From assembly GCA_025526995.1 (NCBI GenBank), contig JAHLKG010000024.1, positions 1 through 64,000 on the forward strand: 64,000 bases of DNA. The letters are read 5' to 3'. This document shows positions 14,203 through 25,319 of this stretch, in pieces. This stretch comes from Powellomyces hirtus (Eukaryota; Chytridiomycota; Chytridiomycetes; Spizellomycetales; Powellomycetaceae). Within the stretch, counting starts at the first letter, position 1. The number at the start of each line of letters is the position of its first letter. The notes beneath the pieces were generated by a model, which saw only the letters and a list, made by a program, of their open reading frames with translations, was not told the DNA's origin and ran no database searches. The translations under genes and the position numbers were made by a program.

Positions 14203-14349
14203 TTCCAGGAAAAGTAGGTCCTGAACCTCCGAAGTTCACGCGACCGTGGCTTCTGCAACGTTAGTGACATCGCACTGCATTTCCAAGCCTCAGTGAAACG
14301 AAGAGGATGTGGAGGGCCAACAAGACTGCGGCAGGATAAGAGGCGAAGC

Positions 14350-15231
14350 ATGTCCTTGGTTCCATTGGACTATGGCTCAACTGACGATGACAGCGAAGAG
14401 AACGATCACGACGGAGAATCCTGCCGTGGCGAGTCACAAAGCAGCTCCAGCAGCAAAGAAGCTTCCGCTGGCACTGACGTCGGCTATTCTCACTCGAGAA
14501 CACCTTCCACCGACCAGTTGCTGTCGTCAAAGCAGTCCTCCGCAAATTTCAAGTCGAGCGCACGGCGCATCACTTTCCACGGCAAGGCCTCAGACGTGAC
14601 GGTGTCAGTGCACGAGCTTTTGGACGGAACATACGGAAGCTTCGTATGGCCATCAGCGCTGGTTCTCTCAGCTTATGTACACTTCCTCGGGTCCGCCTTC
14701 CGTGGCAAACGGGTACTTGAACTCGGCTGTGGTACTGCGTTGCCGGGCCTCGTGGCTGCCAAGCTGGGCGCCGCTCAAGTTGTGCTAACGGATTCCAGGC
14801 AGCTCCCGCACGTACTGGCGAACACTGAATTGGCGGTCCGCGCGAATCGATGTGAGGAAACATGTGCGGTCGCGGCCCTCGAGTGGGGCGAGTTTCCACC
14901 CCTTGTTGGTGACCCGTGTGCATTCGATTATGTCCTTGGCGCCGACGTTTTCTACGAGCCGGAGATGTTTGATACTCTTCTCGCTACCGTCGTGTACATA
15001 TTGAAAAAGTCCCCGCCGTCAGCCGCTTTCATTACCGCTTACCAAGAACGCAGCTCGAGGCGCTCCGTGCAACACTTGCTCGATAGGTACGGCTTGACCT
15101 GCACCTTGGTCGATAAAGCCGACTTTGGTGGATGGGGTGGAGACACTTGGTCCCTCGCCAACGATGCATACTACTCTCCGCCGAGAGAAATAGCCAGCGT
15201 TGTGCTCCTCATCATCAAGATGGTGTCCTGA
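14350..15231 (+). CDS. METTL23: METTL23-like protein methyltransferase
   Basis: Seven-beta-strand SAM-dependent methyltransferase of the METTL23 / family-16 group (protein lysine/arginine methylation). Single exon, 293 aa from the ATG at 14350; the frame is open upstream to a GTG at 14293 but has no earlier ATG. Residues 1-80 are Ser-rich and likely disordered. The catalytic domain follows: TYGSFVWPSALVLSAY (the YG..VWP motif of the family), SAM-binding motif I KRVLELGCGTALPGL, motif II QVVLTDS, and FDYVLGADVFYEP, the acidic DVFYEP post-II motif matching METTL23-type enzymes. The C-terminus is complete at 15231. Substrate is inferred only from family; human METTL23 acts on histone H3R17. Confidence 0.85.
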   Translation: MSLVPLDYGSTDDDSEENDHDGESCRGESQSSSSSKEASAGTDVGYSHSRTPSTDQLLSSKQSSANFKSSARRITFHGKASDVTVSVHELLDGTYGSFVWPSALVLSAYVHFLGSAFRGKRVLELGCGTALPGLVAAKLGAAQVVLTDSRQLPHVLANTELAVRANRCEETCAVAALEWGEFPPLVGDPCAFDYVLGADVFYEPEMFDTLLATVVYILKKSPPSAAFITAYQERSSRRSVQHLLDRYGLTCTLVDKADFGGWGGDTWSLANDAYYSPPREIASVVLLIIKMVS

Positions 15232-15518
15232 TGCGCCAAACGTGCGCAATTAGTATATGTTTACAAATTAGAGCACGCGAGGTGCTGTTGCCTAGACTAC
15301 TTTTGCCGCTATGCTGCTATGTTCTACATCCACACCTACGTACACAAAAGCAGTAGAGTATCAGCAGCATCTCAAAGCCAACATGGCAGTTTCTGCATGA
15401 GCGCGCTCCAAGTATTGGACTTTCGATAGCATGTACACAGCGCCAGTGTCGGAGGTTAACATGCGGGCGCAGAAGACCATCTAGTGGTGGGTGAGCCCTT
15501 GAGTGGGAACGAGGCAGA

Positions 15519-17717
15519 TCATTTGAGGGTTTCCGTCGGAAGGCAATGGATGCACAAAGCGGCGAGACAGAGTATTATCGAACTGACGTATATGGGAAGA
15601 TTTGGTGACACTATAAAGAGCAGACCAGACAAGATCGGGGCGATAATTCCGGTTCTTTGGGATTTCGATAACAAAAATCAGAATGGTCAGCATCGACCCA
15701 ATTTCTCACAAGAGGAAAAGGTCCGTATGGCTTACATTCGGCCCACAGCGCTACACGCTCCGTTCGCCGTGGTCCTGACGTCTGTTGGGAAGACCTCTGG
15801 GGTGTAAGTGTACAGACTAGCATAGCTGATGGTAGCCATGATGTTGATCAGGGCACTCGACACGAGAATGGCCCCTCGTTGGTCGACAGTGGTAAATGTC
15901 AAGAGGGCAATTGCTGTGGCAAGGGTGGACAGACCCATGGTTCCACGCCGGCCCAGGCGCGGGTGGTCAATCAGGTATGAGGCTGCAATTGAGGCTGGGA
16001 TGGAAGCGGACGCGTAGATGAAGCAGTCGAGGTATATCGAGGTCGGCGTGGCATTGATGCCTTTCGAGGTGAGAAACTTGGCGATGAATGCATTGAACCT
16101 GGGCATGCGTTAGGCATCGAAAGCTTTGGTAGGGTCGTAGAACTGACGTGATGCTTTGTTGCAAACATACATGGTGAATCCGAGGTTAATCAGACCCCAA
16201 ACCGCGAACAAGAGTAATGTAATTGTCTGATGCTCCTCGGTGCACAAGCTGACCAACACGTTCCATGTGTTTCGATCTGCTGTGATTTTCTCGGTGGTTT
16301 CGGAGGGCATTCTACGAATCTCATCCAGTGAGATCTCGATGGGGCTGCCATTTGTCTGAATGAGGTGGTCGAGGACGCGATGGACACCGTCACGGTCATT
16401 TTGAGCCAGAAGGAACTTTGGGGATTCTTGCAAGGATATGAACATAAATCGACTAATCTGGGCACAGCATCAAATGGGGATCGTATGATTTAGTTAAATC
16501 AACAAATCAAGCACTCACCAGCATTAGCAGACTAAGCAAGCCTAATATGCCGACCAGCCACCTCCAAGCTCCGAGACACTGATTTTCCCCACAACCGCGG
16601 AACACAAACACACCGATCCCGCTGGCAACAACACTCCCCAAGGAGAAGAAGACACTTAGGAGCGTGAGATAGCTGCGATCCTTCTTCGGACAAAACTCTA
16701 CAAACAAACAGCCATCTACGGGCATCTTTGAATGCGCGGAAGCGTATGAGACAGGTCTTCGCATCACAGAGTATGCGTTGCTATTGACCTACATGGCCAC
16801 CAACTCCTATTCCCAAACAAAACATCAGAGCACATAAGGATGCAAACCCGGGCGCAAATGCCGCAGCTAGGCCGAACGTGGTGCTCAGAATGAGGGTGTA
16901 GTTGAATGCATGTCGTCTACCAAACTACAAGTGCACTGAGGTGAGTACAAATGGACGTGATCTTAGTGCTGCTGGCGTTCTCCATGTTGATTTTCTGATT
17001 GTCACTGCACCTGGTCGCTCCATGCTCCCCAAAACAGGGCTCCTACATTCATAAGCCAATCAGCTGACAAGGCCTGAGGGCACGCGCGGCGGTCTCTCGT
17101 CAAAGAACCTCAGCCGACTTTTCTGGAAGCATGTGCCTTCCGTGACCCTTCCCCGTTTCCCACGTATATGCACAGCCATGTAACAAAAGATAAAACGATA
17201 GCTCACCCAGCAGCATGCCGGAGAAGACGGAACTGGAGAGGAAACCGATGTGGCTATCATCAATGTCAAACTGAGCTTGGACGCGTGGTAGAATCAATGC
17301 CACTCCTGAATAATATACACTATGTTAAGCACAGCAGAGTGCTCGCACCGTCTCTGCAAGTAAATACATTCCTTTACCTTGCAGCCACATGTTATCTGCG
17401 AGCCATCCACAACCGCACTGTTTATCCGCCACGTTGATGCGCATGAGTGTGCTGTCTCCCACGAGCGGGGCTTGAGTGCAGGCCGCCAAACTCACCAGCA
17501 CAAGTAGTGCGACATGGAACTTCCCAAACCCAATCCTGCTCAAAAAATCATCTAACGTCTGCGAAGCGTCTTCTGATATCTCGTCCGCAGGTTCATCCCC
17601 TCCGTCAAGAAGATGGCGCAGAGCTGCGTCCTCGAGATGACTGACACTCAGTTCCCTAGATCGGTCGTACCACGGGTCCTCCCCGACGAGCCCAAAATGT
17701 GATTCTACTTCCGACAT
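15519..17717 (-). CDS. MFS transporter, SV2/SLC22-like (8 exons)
   Basis: Twelve-helix major facilitator of the SV2/organic-ion (SLC22/NiaP-like) branch. Exons: 17717-17378, 17305-17207, 17042-17011, 16924-16793, 16725-16519, 16457-16171, 16098-15736 and 15654-15519, giving 531 aa. An acidic cytosolic N-terminus (~75 aa) precedes TM1 (IGFGKFHVALLVLVSLA). The MFS signature GALFWGAWSDQFGRRHAF between TM2 and TM3 is split across the 32-nt exon 3 and exon 4. GIGVGGHMPVDGCLFVEF in TM4-TM5 is the SV2-like hallmark, and YTPEVFPTDVRTTANG near TM10-TM11 is also typical. The substrate is unknown. The final exon carries TM11-TM12 and stops at TGA 15519-15521. Confidence 0.85.
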
Positions 17718-18039
17718 GATTCCATGAATGGAGCAGAATTTAACTTGTATATGTTGTTCGCCAGATCTCTTCCTGGTCCTCCATCCTTTCCGGAGGAATG
17801 ACAGGAATACAGCAAGGGCGCGAATGTCCGGGATTACGCGACGAGGCGCTGTATCTAGATCTAGTGCATATGATAGGCAGCATTGACAGCCTGATTGACA
17901 GCAAGAGCATTTTTCCAAAGAAATTAGATATATAAATAAGCGTGGTAAAATCAAAATTGCCGAACAGTTTCTAATAGGTCAAGAGGAGAAGAGTCGCCGG
18001 CGAGGCTCTTGTTCCCTCTCGATCAAGGGGCGCCGAGTC
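17718..18039. other. Intergenic
   Basis: About 320 bp of AT-rich sequence between the MFS start and the 3' end of the next minus-strand gene. It presumably contains the MFS promoter. No motif was recognised. Confidence 0.4.
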
Positions 18040-19670
18040 CTACGTGGAAGGATCTGGAGCCCGTCCATTGTTCTTCGTCCCTGGATGCGGTGCAGCATGA
18101 TACATCGCGTACAATGCCTTCCGCATGGAGTCCGCCAATATCTCATGAACAGGGGGAGCGTGTTTGGCCAGCAATAGCTCCAGCTCATTCAATGATGGTT
18201 TTAGGAGTGCCCCATGCGGAGGTGGCAGGGGGGCGCCGCCTGTCATTGTTGGTGAAGCAGGTGCTTCTTGTGACGGTTTCGTATGTTTTGATGACGGTTG
18301 CGGCGGAGATTGCGGTGCTGGAGATGTACCCATCGATCCTTTGCCTGTCTGCTGTTCCTGCAGACTGGCGCACTGCTGCTTATACCTTGCACTTTCATTG
18401 GCTGTGGCATGCAGCTGTCTCCGCAGTGTAAGTACTTCCGACTGAAGGTGCTGGTTCTCCGTTCGGAGATGAGAGCATGTCTCCTGCAGGTCGCGGATGT
18501 ATCGTGCCTGATGTTGCATCTCCTCCTCTGTCCTGTCGTTCCCCATCGGCGCATGCCCTGGGCCAGCGCCGGAAGGTGGACGGGGCGACAGACGAAGCAC
18601 ATGATGATTGGGGAAATGCGGCGGTGGTAGCGGCGGAGGTGGTGGTGGTTGATGATGATATTGTTGATGCGGGATGCTATTTGATCGCGCATGCTCTTGT
18701 AAATGCGGCGGCGGTGGCGGTGCTGGATGTTGGTGTGCGGAGTGAGGCTGGTGGTTCTGTGGATACGGTTGCGGTGTAGGATGCGGATAGTACGAATGGC
18801 CGTGTGAGGTATGTGAAGGAGGTGGTTGGTGATATGCCACGCCTGGAAAGTTCCCATGATGGCCGGCGAAAGGCGCTTTGAATGCTGTTGGTGATGCAAG
18901 TCTTTTGCGTGGCTGAATTGACCCCTGATAATCAAAAACGATAGTGATTATCAAGTCGTTAGAAAGCAAATACAAGACTGATAGACAGTCACAATATGAG
19001 AATTCGCGGACCACCAACGAAAATGCGAAGCAAGCTCCATTCGGGCCCAACTGTGTTGTCCACAGGACGTATTCACGCGTTGTCGGCACAAACTTACATC
19101 GTTGGAGTCCTGATCTGTATGGGCTCTTTTCACCGTCACATGTAGTGGCCGTTTATGTTTTTCCATGTACTTGACTAGGTCCCGCAAACGTTCAGCTTCT
19201 TGTTCGCTCACCGATGAGCCGGTTTCATCATATGCCGCAAACCGCTTGGCGTTTAGTCGATCGATCAATTCTTGCTGCTTTTTGGGACTAAGATCGTGAA
19301 AGTCTGCCCGACAGAGCGTTCCTTTGGTTTTGAGGCGGATGCGTACGTAGGGATGGCCGTCGGTGGCGGAGAACCAAGCCGTGTCGGACACGTCTTGTAC
19401 GTTGTTGAGTTGCGGAGGTCTCAGCTGAGGGAGCTCGTCAAGCTCTACCGGCGTCGAGGGGCTGAGCGTACGCCGATTGCTAAAACGTCTGGGCGGTTGG
19501 TGTGGCGGAGATGGAGGAGGAGGAGGCAGCGGAAGAGGTGAAGCGGAGGAGGCAGCGCTCTCATTGACTCCACTTTGCACTGCTTCTTGTTCTTTGAGTT
19601 GTTTTGATAGAGAATGTCGCACAGGTATCGAAGAGCTGCTGTGGTGGATCAGATCATCGACGTTGGACAT
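18040..19670 (-). CDS. Pro/His-rich protein with coiled-coil zipper, unknown (2 exons)
   Basis: Not recognised. Exons 19670-19098 and 18924-18040 join in phase 0 to give 485 aa. There is a Ser/Pro-rich start with a polyproline stretch. A folded-looking block (~residues 95-180) contains AWFSATDGHPYVRIRLKTKG and many Lys/Glu helices. A low-complexity His/Pro/Gln tract follows (~205-320), then a heptad coiled coil (~330-385; LQETCSHLRTENQHLQSEV) and a Ser/Pro tail ending in a helical LAKHAPPVHEILADSMRKAL segment. The mix of disordered His/Pro repeats and a zipper suggests a nuclear or scaffold protein, but no DNA-binding basic region adjoins the zipper. The ATG is taken at 19670; the frame is open further upstream to 19871, so a longer N-terminus is possible. 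Confidence 0.6.
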
Positions 19671-21926
19671 AGTAGCGTCATGCGCAGTCGGCGCGATACT
19701 TTGAAAAAGGGAATGCAGTGGAGCGAGAAGTCGGTGTAGTAGTGATATAAACGGTGTCGTCGCGAGCGTTGCTGCGGACGTAATAACTGCCTCTCGCTTC
19801 TTATCACTCCTTATTGGATAGAACTGCGAATACAGTGAGCACCCATTTGCAGAGCGCTGCTGCGTTTCCAATGTGTGTCTGTAAATGAGGATATGTAAAG
19901 CACGAGGGAAAGCTGCGGCACCAGCTTCTTCTCACACTTGTTTTCGGGCTGATTTTCTCACCCCCCCCAACGGTTTCTCTCGCTTCCGTGATGAATCCCC
20001 TCCCCACGAATTGCCGAGTGCGCACAGAAAAGGAGATGGCCAGTGCTGGTAGGCTGGAAAGGTACAGGTGCCAAGAACCGAAACTCCAAAGTCCCGTGGG
20101 TAAGGCAATACCAGAGGTGTGGCAAAGGATGCCAACCATTCTACCATCAATGACGTCCCCTGAGACTCGGAGCTCACCGTAATACAACCGCCTGTACCGG
20201 ATTCCGGTGCGAGGCCCATTCTCTGGGTTAAGCTTCCGGTCACACTGACACACTGCTGCGCCGCCCCCTTTAATCATATCAAAAGCAATGGCCGTTTTAT
20301 GTGGTCGTGGATCACTGCGCCCCTTGTTTGACACCCGCGCGTTTCACGTCACATAGCCAATCAGAGCGCATTTTCCTACTTCCCACCCGTCAAATGAGTA
20401 ACGCCTGCAAAAAAACGACACGCACACATACCGGAGTTCCCCAATCGATCGGGCCTTTGGAGGCGTATGTAGCGTTGTGACACTGGGCGGCCCAAATTTG
20501 ACTGCATGAGTACGGACGCCCCTCGGTATGGCCGGGGCGCTCGGTTATTGGGTAGCACTTGTGTGCAGTGAGGTTATCATCTAGACAAAAAAGGAGCGGA
20601 AACTTGTTTGTTACGCTTCCCATGAGTACTCCATTGGCAACGCCTCCATGAGGCTTTATTAACATCAAATTAATACCTTCTAAGGTCATCAATCAATCTG
20701 GGCCTGACTTCAAATTACAAGCGTACTCACGGGATCCTGTCAGACAAAAGAATCTCACGTTACCGCGTGTCGCAAATTTGCGAGAAATTTCCGATCAAGG
20801 CTGAAGCCTGACAACACGTCACTACGACTATCATGATGGCGTTTGGTAAAACGGACATAGCATAAACGCCGAGGAATGGAGATGCAAGCAGTGTGAGCGA
20901 ATTAAAATGCCATGAGTCAGTTGTTTATCATTGCTCAGCCCCGTGTGGCCTGATGACAGCAAGAACGATCTGTTGTATTGTTACAATGGAAGATTTGAGC
21001 ATCCGAATCTGGTGTCTAAAACGGAACTTCGATCCAAGACACCCGAGAATCTCAAATCCTTCACCCCCGCGAATACTGCGTAGCAAAGTACCTCCCTCAT
21101 GCATCAGCTCTCCAAATCAGCAGTACAGTACACGTGTGGTGACAACGCAGGTGCAATGAATGATGGTCTCCGTCCGATATATATCACCCATGTTCCTGGA
21201 AAGGAAAGAACTCTTGATAGCGCGTGAATGGATGCATATATCGGGTATGCACCAAGTTCAAACCATGATAGCAGGCGGAACGCGTTGGCACCGGATTCGG
21301 CCCCCAATCCAGGGTATCTGAATTCATTTCCGTCGTGAACTCTATTGGGATATTCCTTTCTTTGGGCTTTGCTACTTCACTTACACAGCAATTTTATCAT
21401 GTTCCCATGAATTTGCGGCATATCAACGTAGTTTGATGCATACTTCTGCATGACTGTGGACCCATTCTAGTAGAAAAAGCGTCAACGACCGATTCCATAG
21501 CCACATTTTATGCTCAATCAAAGGCTCCATATCTGAATTGTCTCCATTCATGACTTGCCACAGCCGGACAACTCACCGAGCGAAAAGGCGGCAGCCTCTG
21601 CATTCCTTAGCCGTGTCTCACGGCCGGGGAACATCGTGTGGCCATGACTCTGAGATCTCCTGCTTCCTTGCCGCTGCTGCTTACGGTATGATGGTATGAC
21701 AGCACATGTGCGGTCTCAGCCTGGCCGCGTGGAACCACCAAAGTCGTCAGAAGTCATGAGACAGAGGGACCAGGGGACCATTGCATCATTGCAGAGGCTC
21801 ATTGCGGCACATTGCCTTAAAGCGGCGAGATATTGTACACTCACTAACCTGTCATCGCCGCCACCTCGGCGTGAGGTGATGGCTGGTTGGATGGTTTGCA
21901 ATAAACGCGTGTCGTGGCAGCTTGCG
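19671..21926. other. Long intergenic region
   Basis: About 2.25 kb with no supported gene, the longest gap in the left half. ORFs such as 19804-20334 (-, 176 aa) and 20390-20692 (-) show no recognisable domain. The right end should contain upstream regulatory DNA for the CsbD-like gene; the left end contains the promoter and leader of the 18-19.7 kb gene. Confidence 0.45.
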
Positions 21927-21934
21927 TGACGTCA
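21927..21934. promoter_or_regulatory. CRE/ATF palindrome upstream of CsbD-like gene
   Basis: A perfect TGACGTCA octamer, the binding site of fungal ATF/CREB bZIP factors (Atf1, Sko1). It lies about 80 bp upstream of the TATA box and 200 bp upstream of the ATG of the CsbD-like stress gene. A further ATGTCATCAC half-site-like sequence follows at about 21950. Binding is inferred from the consensus only. Confidence 0.55.
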
Positions 21935-22015
21935 ATAATGATGATGTGAATGTCATCACAGGTAGTAGTGAATGTCACTAATGAATGAAGGAAAGGAACA
22001 GCAAGGCAAAAAGGC

Positions 22016-22023
22016 TATAAAAG
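22016..22023 (+). promoter_or_regulatory. TATA box of CsbD-like gene
   Basis: TATAAAAG lies 111 bp upstream of the ATG at 22134. It is followed by a C/T-rich stretch and then a repeated CACAACTCAA leader (22057-22091), typical of highly expressed TATA-containing fungal stress genes. Confidence 0.7.
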
Positions 22024-22133
22024 CAGAACCCCCTGGCGTCGCTCCCTCCCTCCCTCACAACACAACTCAACACAACTCAAAACAACTCAACTTAGTCTCA
22101 ACAACCCACCCACTCAATCCGCAACAAATCAAA

Positions 22134-22504
22134 ATGGCATCTCGTACTTCCGGAACCGCTGACAAGGTCGCTGGATCTGCCAAGGACACGCTCGGAAGCG
22201 TCACCGGCAACCACTCTCTCCAGGGTATGTATCGAAATTCAAACTCTCATCACTGTGGCACCGGCAAACTTCAGCGTTCTCATTCATTCTCTCCTATCAC
22301 TCAGCTGAAGGCAAGGCCCAGAACGCCCACGGCACCGCCGAAGACGAGGCCAAAAAGGGCCAGAACCGCGCCGAGGCCACCGGCGAAGGTATCACCGGTT
22401 GGGCCAAGCAGACCCTCGGTGCCCTCACCGGCAACGACCAGCGAGAGGCTGAAGGTCGCGCTGACCGTGCCAAGGCCGATGTCAAGAGCAGCCTTAACAA
22501 GTAA
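22134..22504 (+). CDS. CsbD-like stress-response protein (2 exons)
   Basis: Small hydrophilic 96-aa protein of the CsbD/YjbJ-like family, common in fungi as a stationary-phase or stress protein. Exons 22134-22224 and 22305-22504 join in phase 1. The repeat pattern GTADKVAGSAKDTLGSVTGN and GITGWAKQTLGALTGNDQRE shows the two imperfect units (K-x-G-x-x-K-x-x-x-G-x-x-T-G) characteristic of the family. Gly, Ala, Lys and Asp dominate; there is no hydrophobic core or signal. A TATA box, a CRE palindrome and a repetitive leader upstream suggest stress induction through an Atf1/Sko1-type pathway. Its biochemical role is unknown in any organism. Confidence 0.85.
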
Positions 22505-22932
22505 ATGTAAATAGGCGCCTGGCCGAAACGATACCATACTTTCACATGTAGATAGCCTTTTTGTGTTTTGAATTCAACATCTTGCCAAACATCCGCATCC
22601 GCTCCGATTGAAAGTGTGCATCTTCTACCCAGTGTTTACAGTCAGGCCCTTCGGCCCGTCCGAGTCGAAGATGTGTCCGATGTCCTTTAACGCTCCCTTC
22701 AAGGGTCTCGTGCACTTTTCCTTGCCATGAAAACAAATTCCGTCAAACTGCGCCTTCTTTGACGCTTGAATGTGCCTTGTCAGATTGTTGCTTGACCTGT
22801 TCCTCTGGTCGTCCAACTTCAAAGGAAAGTTTCCTTTATCTTGTTCACCACGGGGGCTCGCGCAGAAGAGTCTAAGAAGAATGTCATTGAAGGTATTAAT
22901 ATATTTGATATGTACATGCGCACAGGGTTCCT
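22505..22932. other. Convergent intergenic gap
   Basis: About 430 bp of 3' flank from two convergent genes. No coding or structural feature was recognised. Confidence 0.5.
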
Positions 22933-25115
22933 CTACAATAGCAGATCGTCTTCTTCCTCTGTGATTGGGAGCGGTTCCGCTAATCTCATTTCTAAGATGG
23001 CTTCTGCCGTGATATCTTCATTCTCGTCGTGGCTCGCTTTACGGATAAATGACCTGTTAGTTTCGGGAACACCACGTGAACGTTTCTGATCATGCACATC
23101 TTTGCCAGCATCGTTGCCATTGGTTCTTTTCATATGATTGAAGGCAGCGAACGGCGTAAGACGTTCCGAGCGATCAGGAGTGTCCCCTAAACGCATGCGC
23201 TTCAGAAGTAATGGCGAAGTGTGGAAGTCAGCCTTCCTTTGAGGTCGAGGAATGATTGGTGGCTTTGCGGACGTCCTGCGAGGTGTGTCCAGGTAGAAGG
23301 ATCGCTCTGTTGGCAGGGAACGGGCACTACGTGATTGCTGTCGGGTACGTCTCGGCGAGGCTGGCGAGGATGGCGGCGGGACACGGGAGCCTGTAATTTG
23401 AGCTGGCGTGCTCGCAATCCATGTCTGGATAAGTGGCTCATATCTCCTATAGAAATAAATGGTACACAACGTAAGAAAACATCAATTTGCCAGCGAATGA
23501 AGAGCCTTCAACGTACAATTTAGAGAGAGTAGGAGTCGTCGCTTCTTTCTTTGTCTCCAACTCTTCTTGCAAGTCCTCTATAGTCACCGCTGGCTCACCG
23601 CTTTCCGCATTGTTGTTCTGCAGAGCCTCGAAGTGATTCATCATAGCCAACGTCAACTTCCTCGCTAGCGGGACGGCTTCGAGATGAAGCATATGTTGAC
23701 GCAACGCTCGGATGGCCTTGAAAGTTGGATAGAGAAGGACTACTTCATCAAGGCTCTCAGCAGGCGACATGTCTCGAAGATGGCGAAGCCAGTCATCGTC
23801 CATTTCGCATCCCCACGTTGTGCCCTTGCCGATCAACTGCGATCCTCGAAACAGAAGCATCAGACGAGTGGACGCCGGAATATCGACCGGCAAAGTGTCT
23901 ATTCGCCGACACAGATCGAGAATGGTCGCAGAGCATATGCAGGTATAAGGTTTAAAGCAGGTCAAACACGAGTGACGTAGGAGTTTCCGCATCCAGGGCT
24001 GAGTCTTGGGAGGAGTGATGATGGGATTCGGCTCGTCGACAAGGAGAAGCAACCGAAGGCCATAGATTGTGAGGACATCCATGTCCGAGTCATTGAGATA
24101 CCTTGTGGTCCGAGGGTCACCTATGTAGTGGCATTGTTGAACACTCAAGCCTGTTCCGATCTGGTGGACCCAGGCGGTTGGTCTTTGTAATCGCGCCGAG
24201 GCGGAAAAGGACCATGCCATGTCATGCATAGTTGGAGCGCTATGCATCTCCCAAAAGTGGTTGAGAGTATCCCAGGCCTGCAAGCCACACAATATGAAAC
24301 ATTGGTACCAGAACAAGGAACAGCCATTATAAACTCAGAGTGGTACCTGCAGTTGCGCATCGACCAGCAGACATGTCTCCGTAAGAGAAACGAAAACTTT
24401 TGACACGGGGATGAAAGCCTTGCACAACTCGATAACATGGCCCCAGAGCACCGTTCTAAGCACATGGCCAATAAATACATGGTAAGCGCAAGAGCTGGCA
24501 CTTCTTTGAACCATACCTGCGATATTCAGCAGGAATGTACTCGTACCACTGCTCCTCGATGTCAATGTCTTCTTCGCTCTCCGGCGTTACTAATGGGAGG
24601 TTCTTCGCGACAGCAAAAGCGGCAAGCTGGGACAAACTAGGCGCTCGGCGCCCAGCGAGATCGCTTTGTTTATCAAGATGATTGGATACATCAAACACGT
24701 TCTTGGAGCCTACAGGTTTCGCAGAGGAGCGTGCGGCCCATATCTTTTCTGCCAATTCTTTAAAGTAGTCTTGAAACGCCACAATCTGCCGTCGAACGGG
24801 AGCTGGCAGCCTCGCCATATCCCCGCTCACGTACGCAGTCAGTAGTGACGGGGACTTCGGTTCCAGGTTTTGTTTTTGACGCGCATTGCTTCTTTTCCCA
24901 TACTTCACAGTCACTTTCGCGGGTTTCCGAAGGTCGAGGAAAGTAGTCGACGGAGAGTGACCGACTAGATATACGGCGGGATACAAATCGGTATCCGACG
25001 TTCCACCACCTTCATTGCTATCGCTTGCTTCACTTGCTATTTCTTTGAAGATCCACAGTTTGGCGCGTAGCTGTCGGAGTTGGCGTCGGATCCTTGGCAC
25101 ATCACTAAAGTCCAT
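22933..25115 (-). CDS. Unknown 660-aa protein (4 exons)
   Basis: Not recognised. Exons 25115-24517, 24455-24347, 24277-23517 and 23446-22933 join in consistent phases. The first ~200 residues contain two basic helical segments (VPRIRRQLRQLRAKLWIFKE) and a Lys-rich strand block. The middle (~240-490) is globular and leucine-rich with many Cys, His and Trp residues (HSCLTCFKPYTCICSATILDLCRR), and is probably alpha-helical. The C-terminal ~165 residues are basic, Ser/Pro/Arg-rich and presumably disordered, with SPASPRRTR-type sites that could be CDK targets, then an acidic end (ITEEEDDLLL). Composition suggests a nuclear or chromosome-associated protein, but this is speculation. It is divergent from the DNA glycosylase across about 200 bp. 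Confidence 0.65.
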
Positions 25116-25319
25116 CACTGCCGGAATGTGTCTCGCCAGCTGTCCACGCTAACGGTCAATCCTGCTACCCTCAAGGGGCACCTGTGAACGCTGATCTTTG
25201 GAATTCCATTTCGCAAACCACGGTCGCGTCTTGCCAGGACCTCTCTGGTTTGACCACATACCACTGTACAGTATCTATATTTACCGGGCACCATTCTTTG
25301 CGTCAAGAGAACGACAGTG

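Noticed and set aside
19804..20334. 176-aa minus ORF in the 19.7-22.1 kb gap
   Set aside because: No family resemblance, no TATA or leader features, and mixed hydrophobic/basic composition as in random ORFs.
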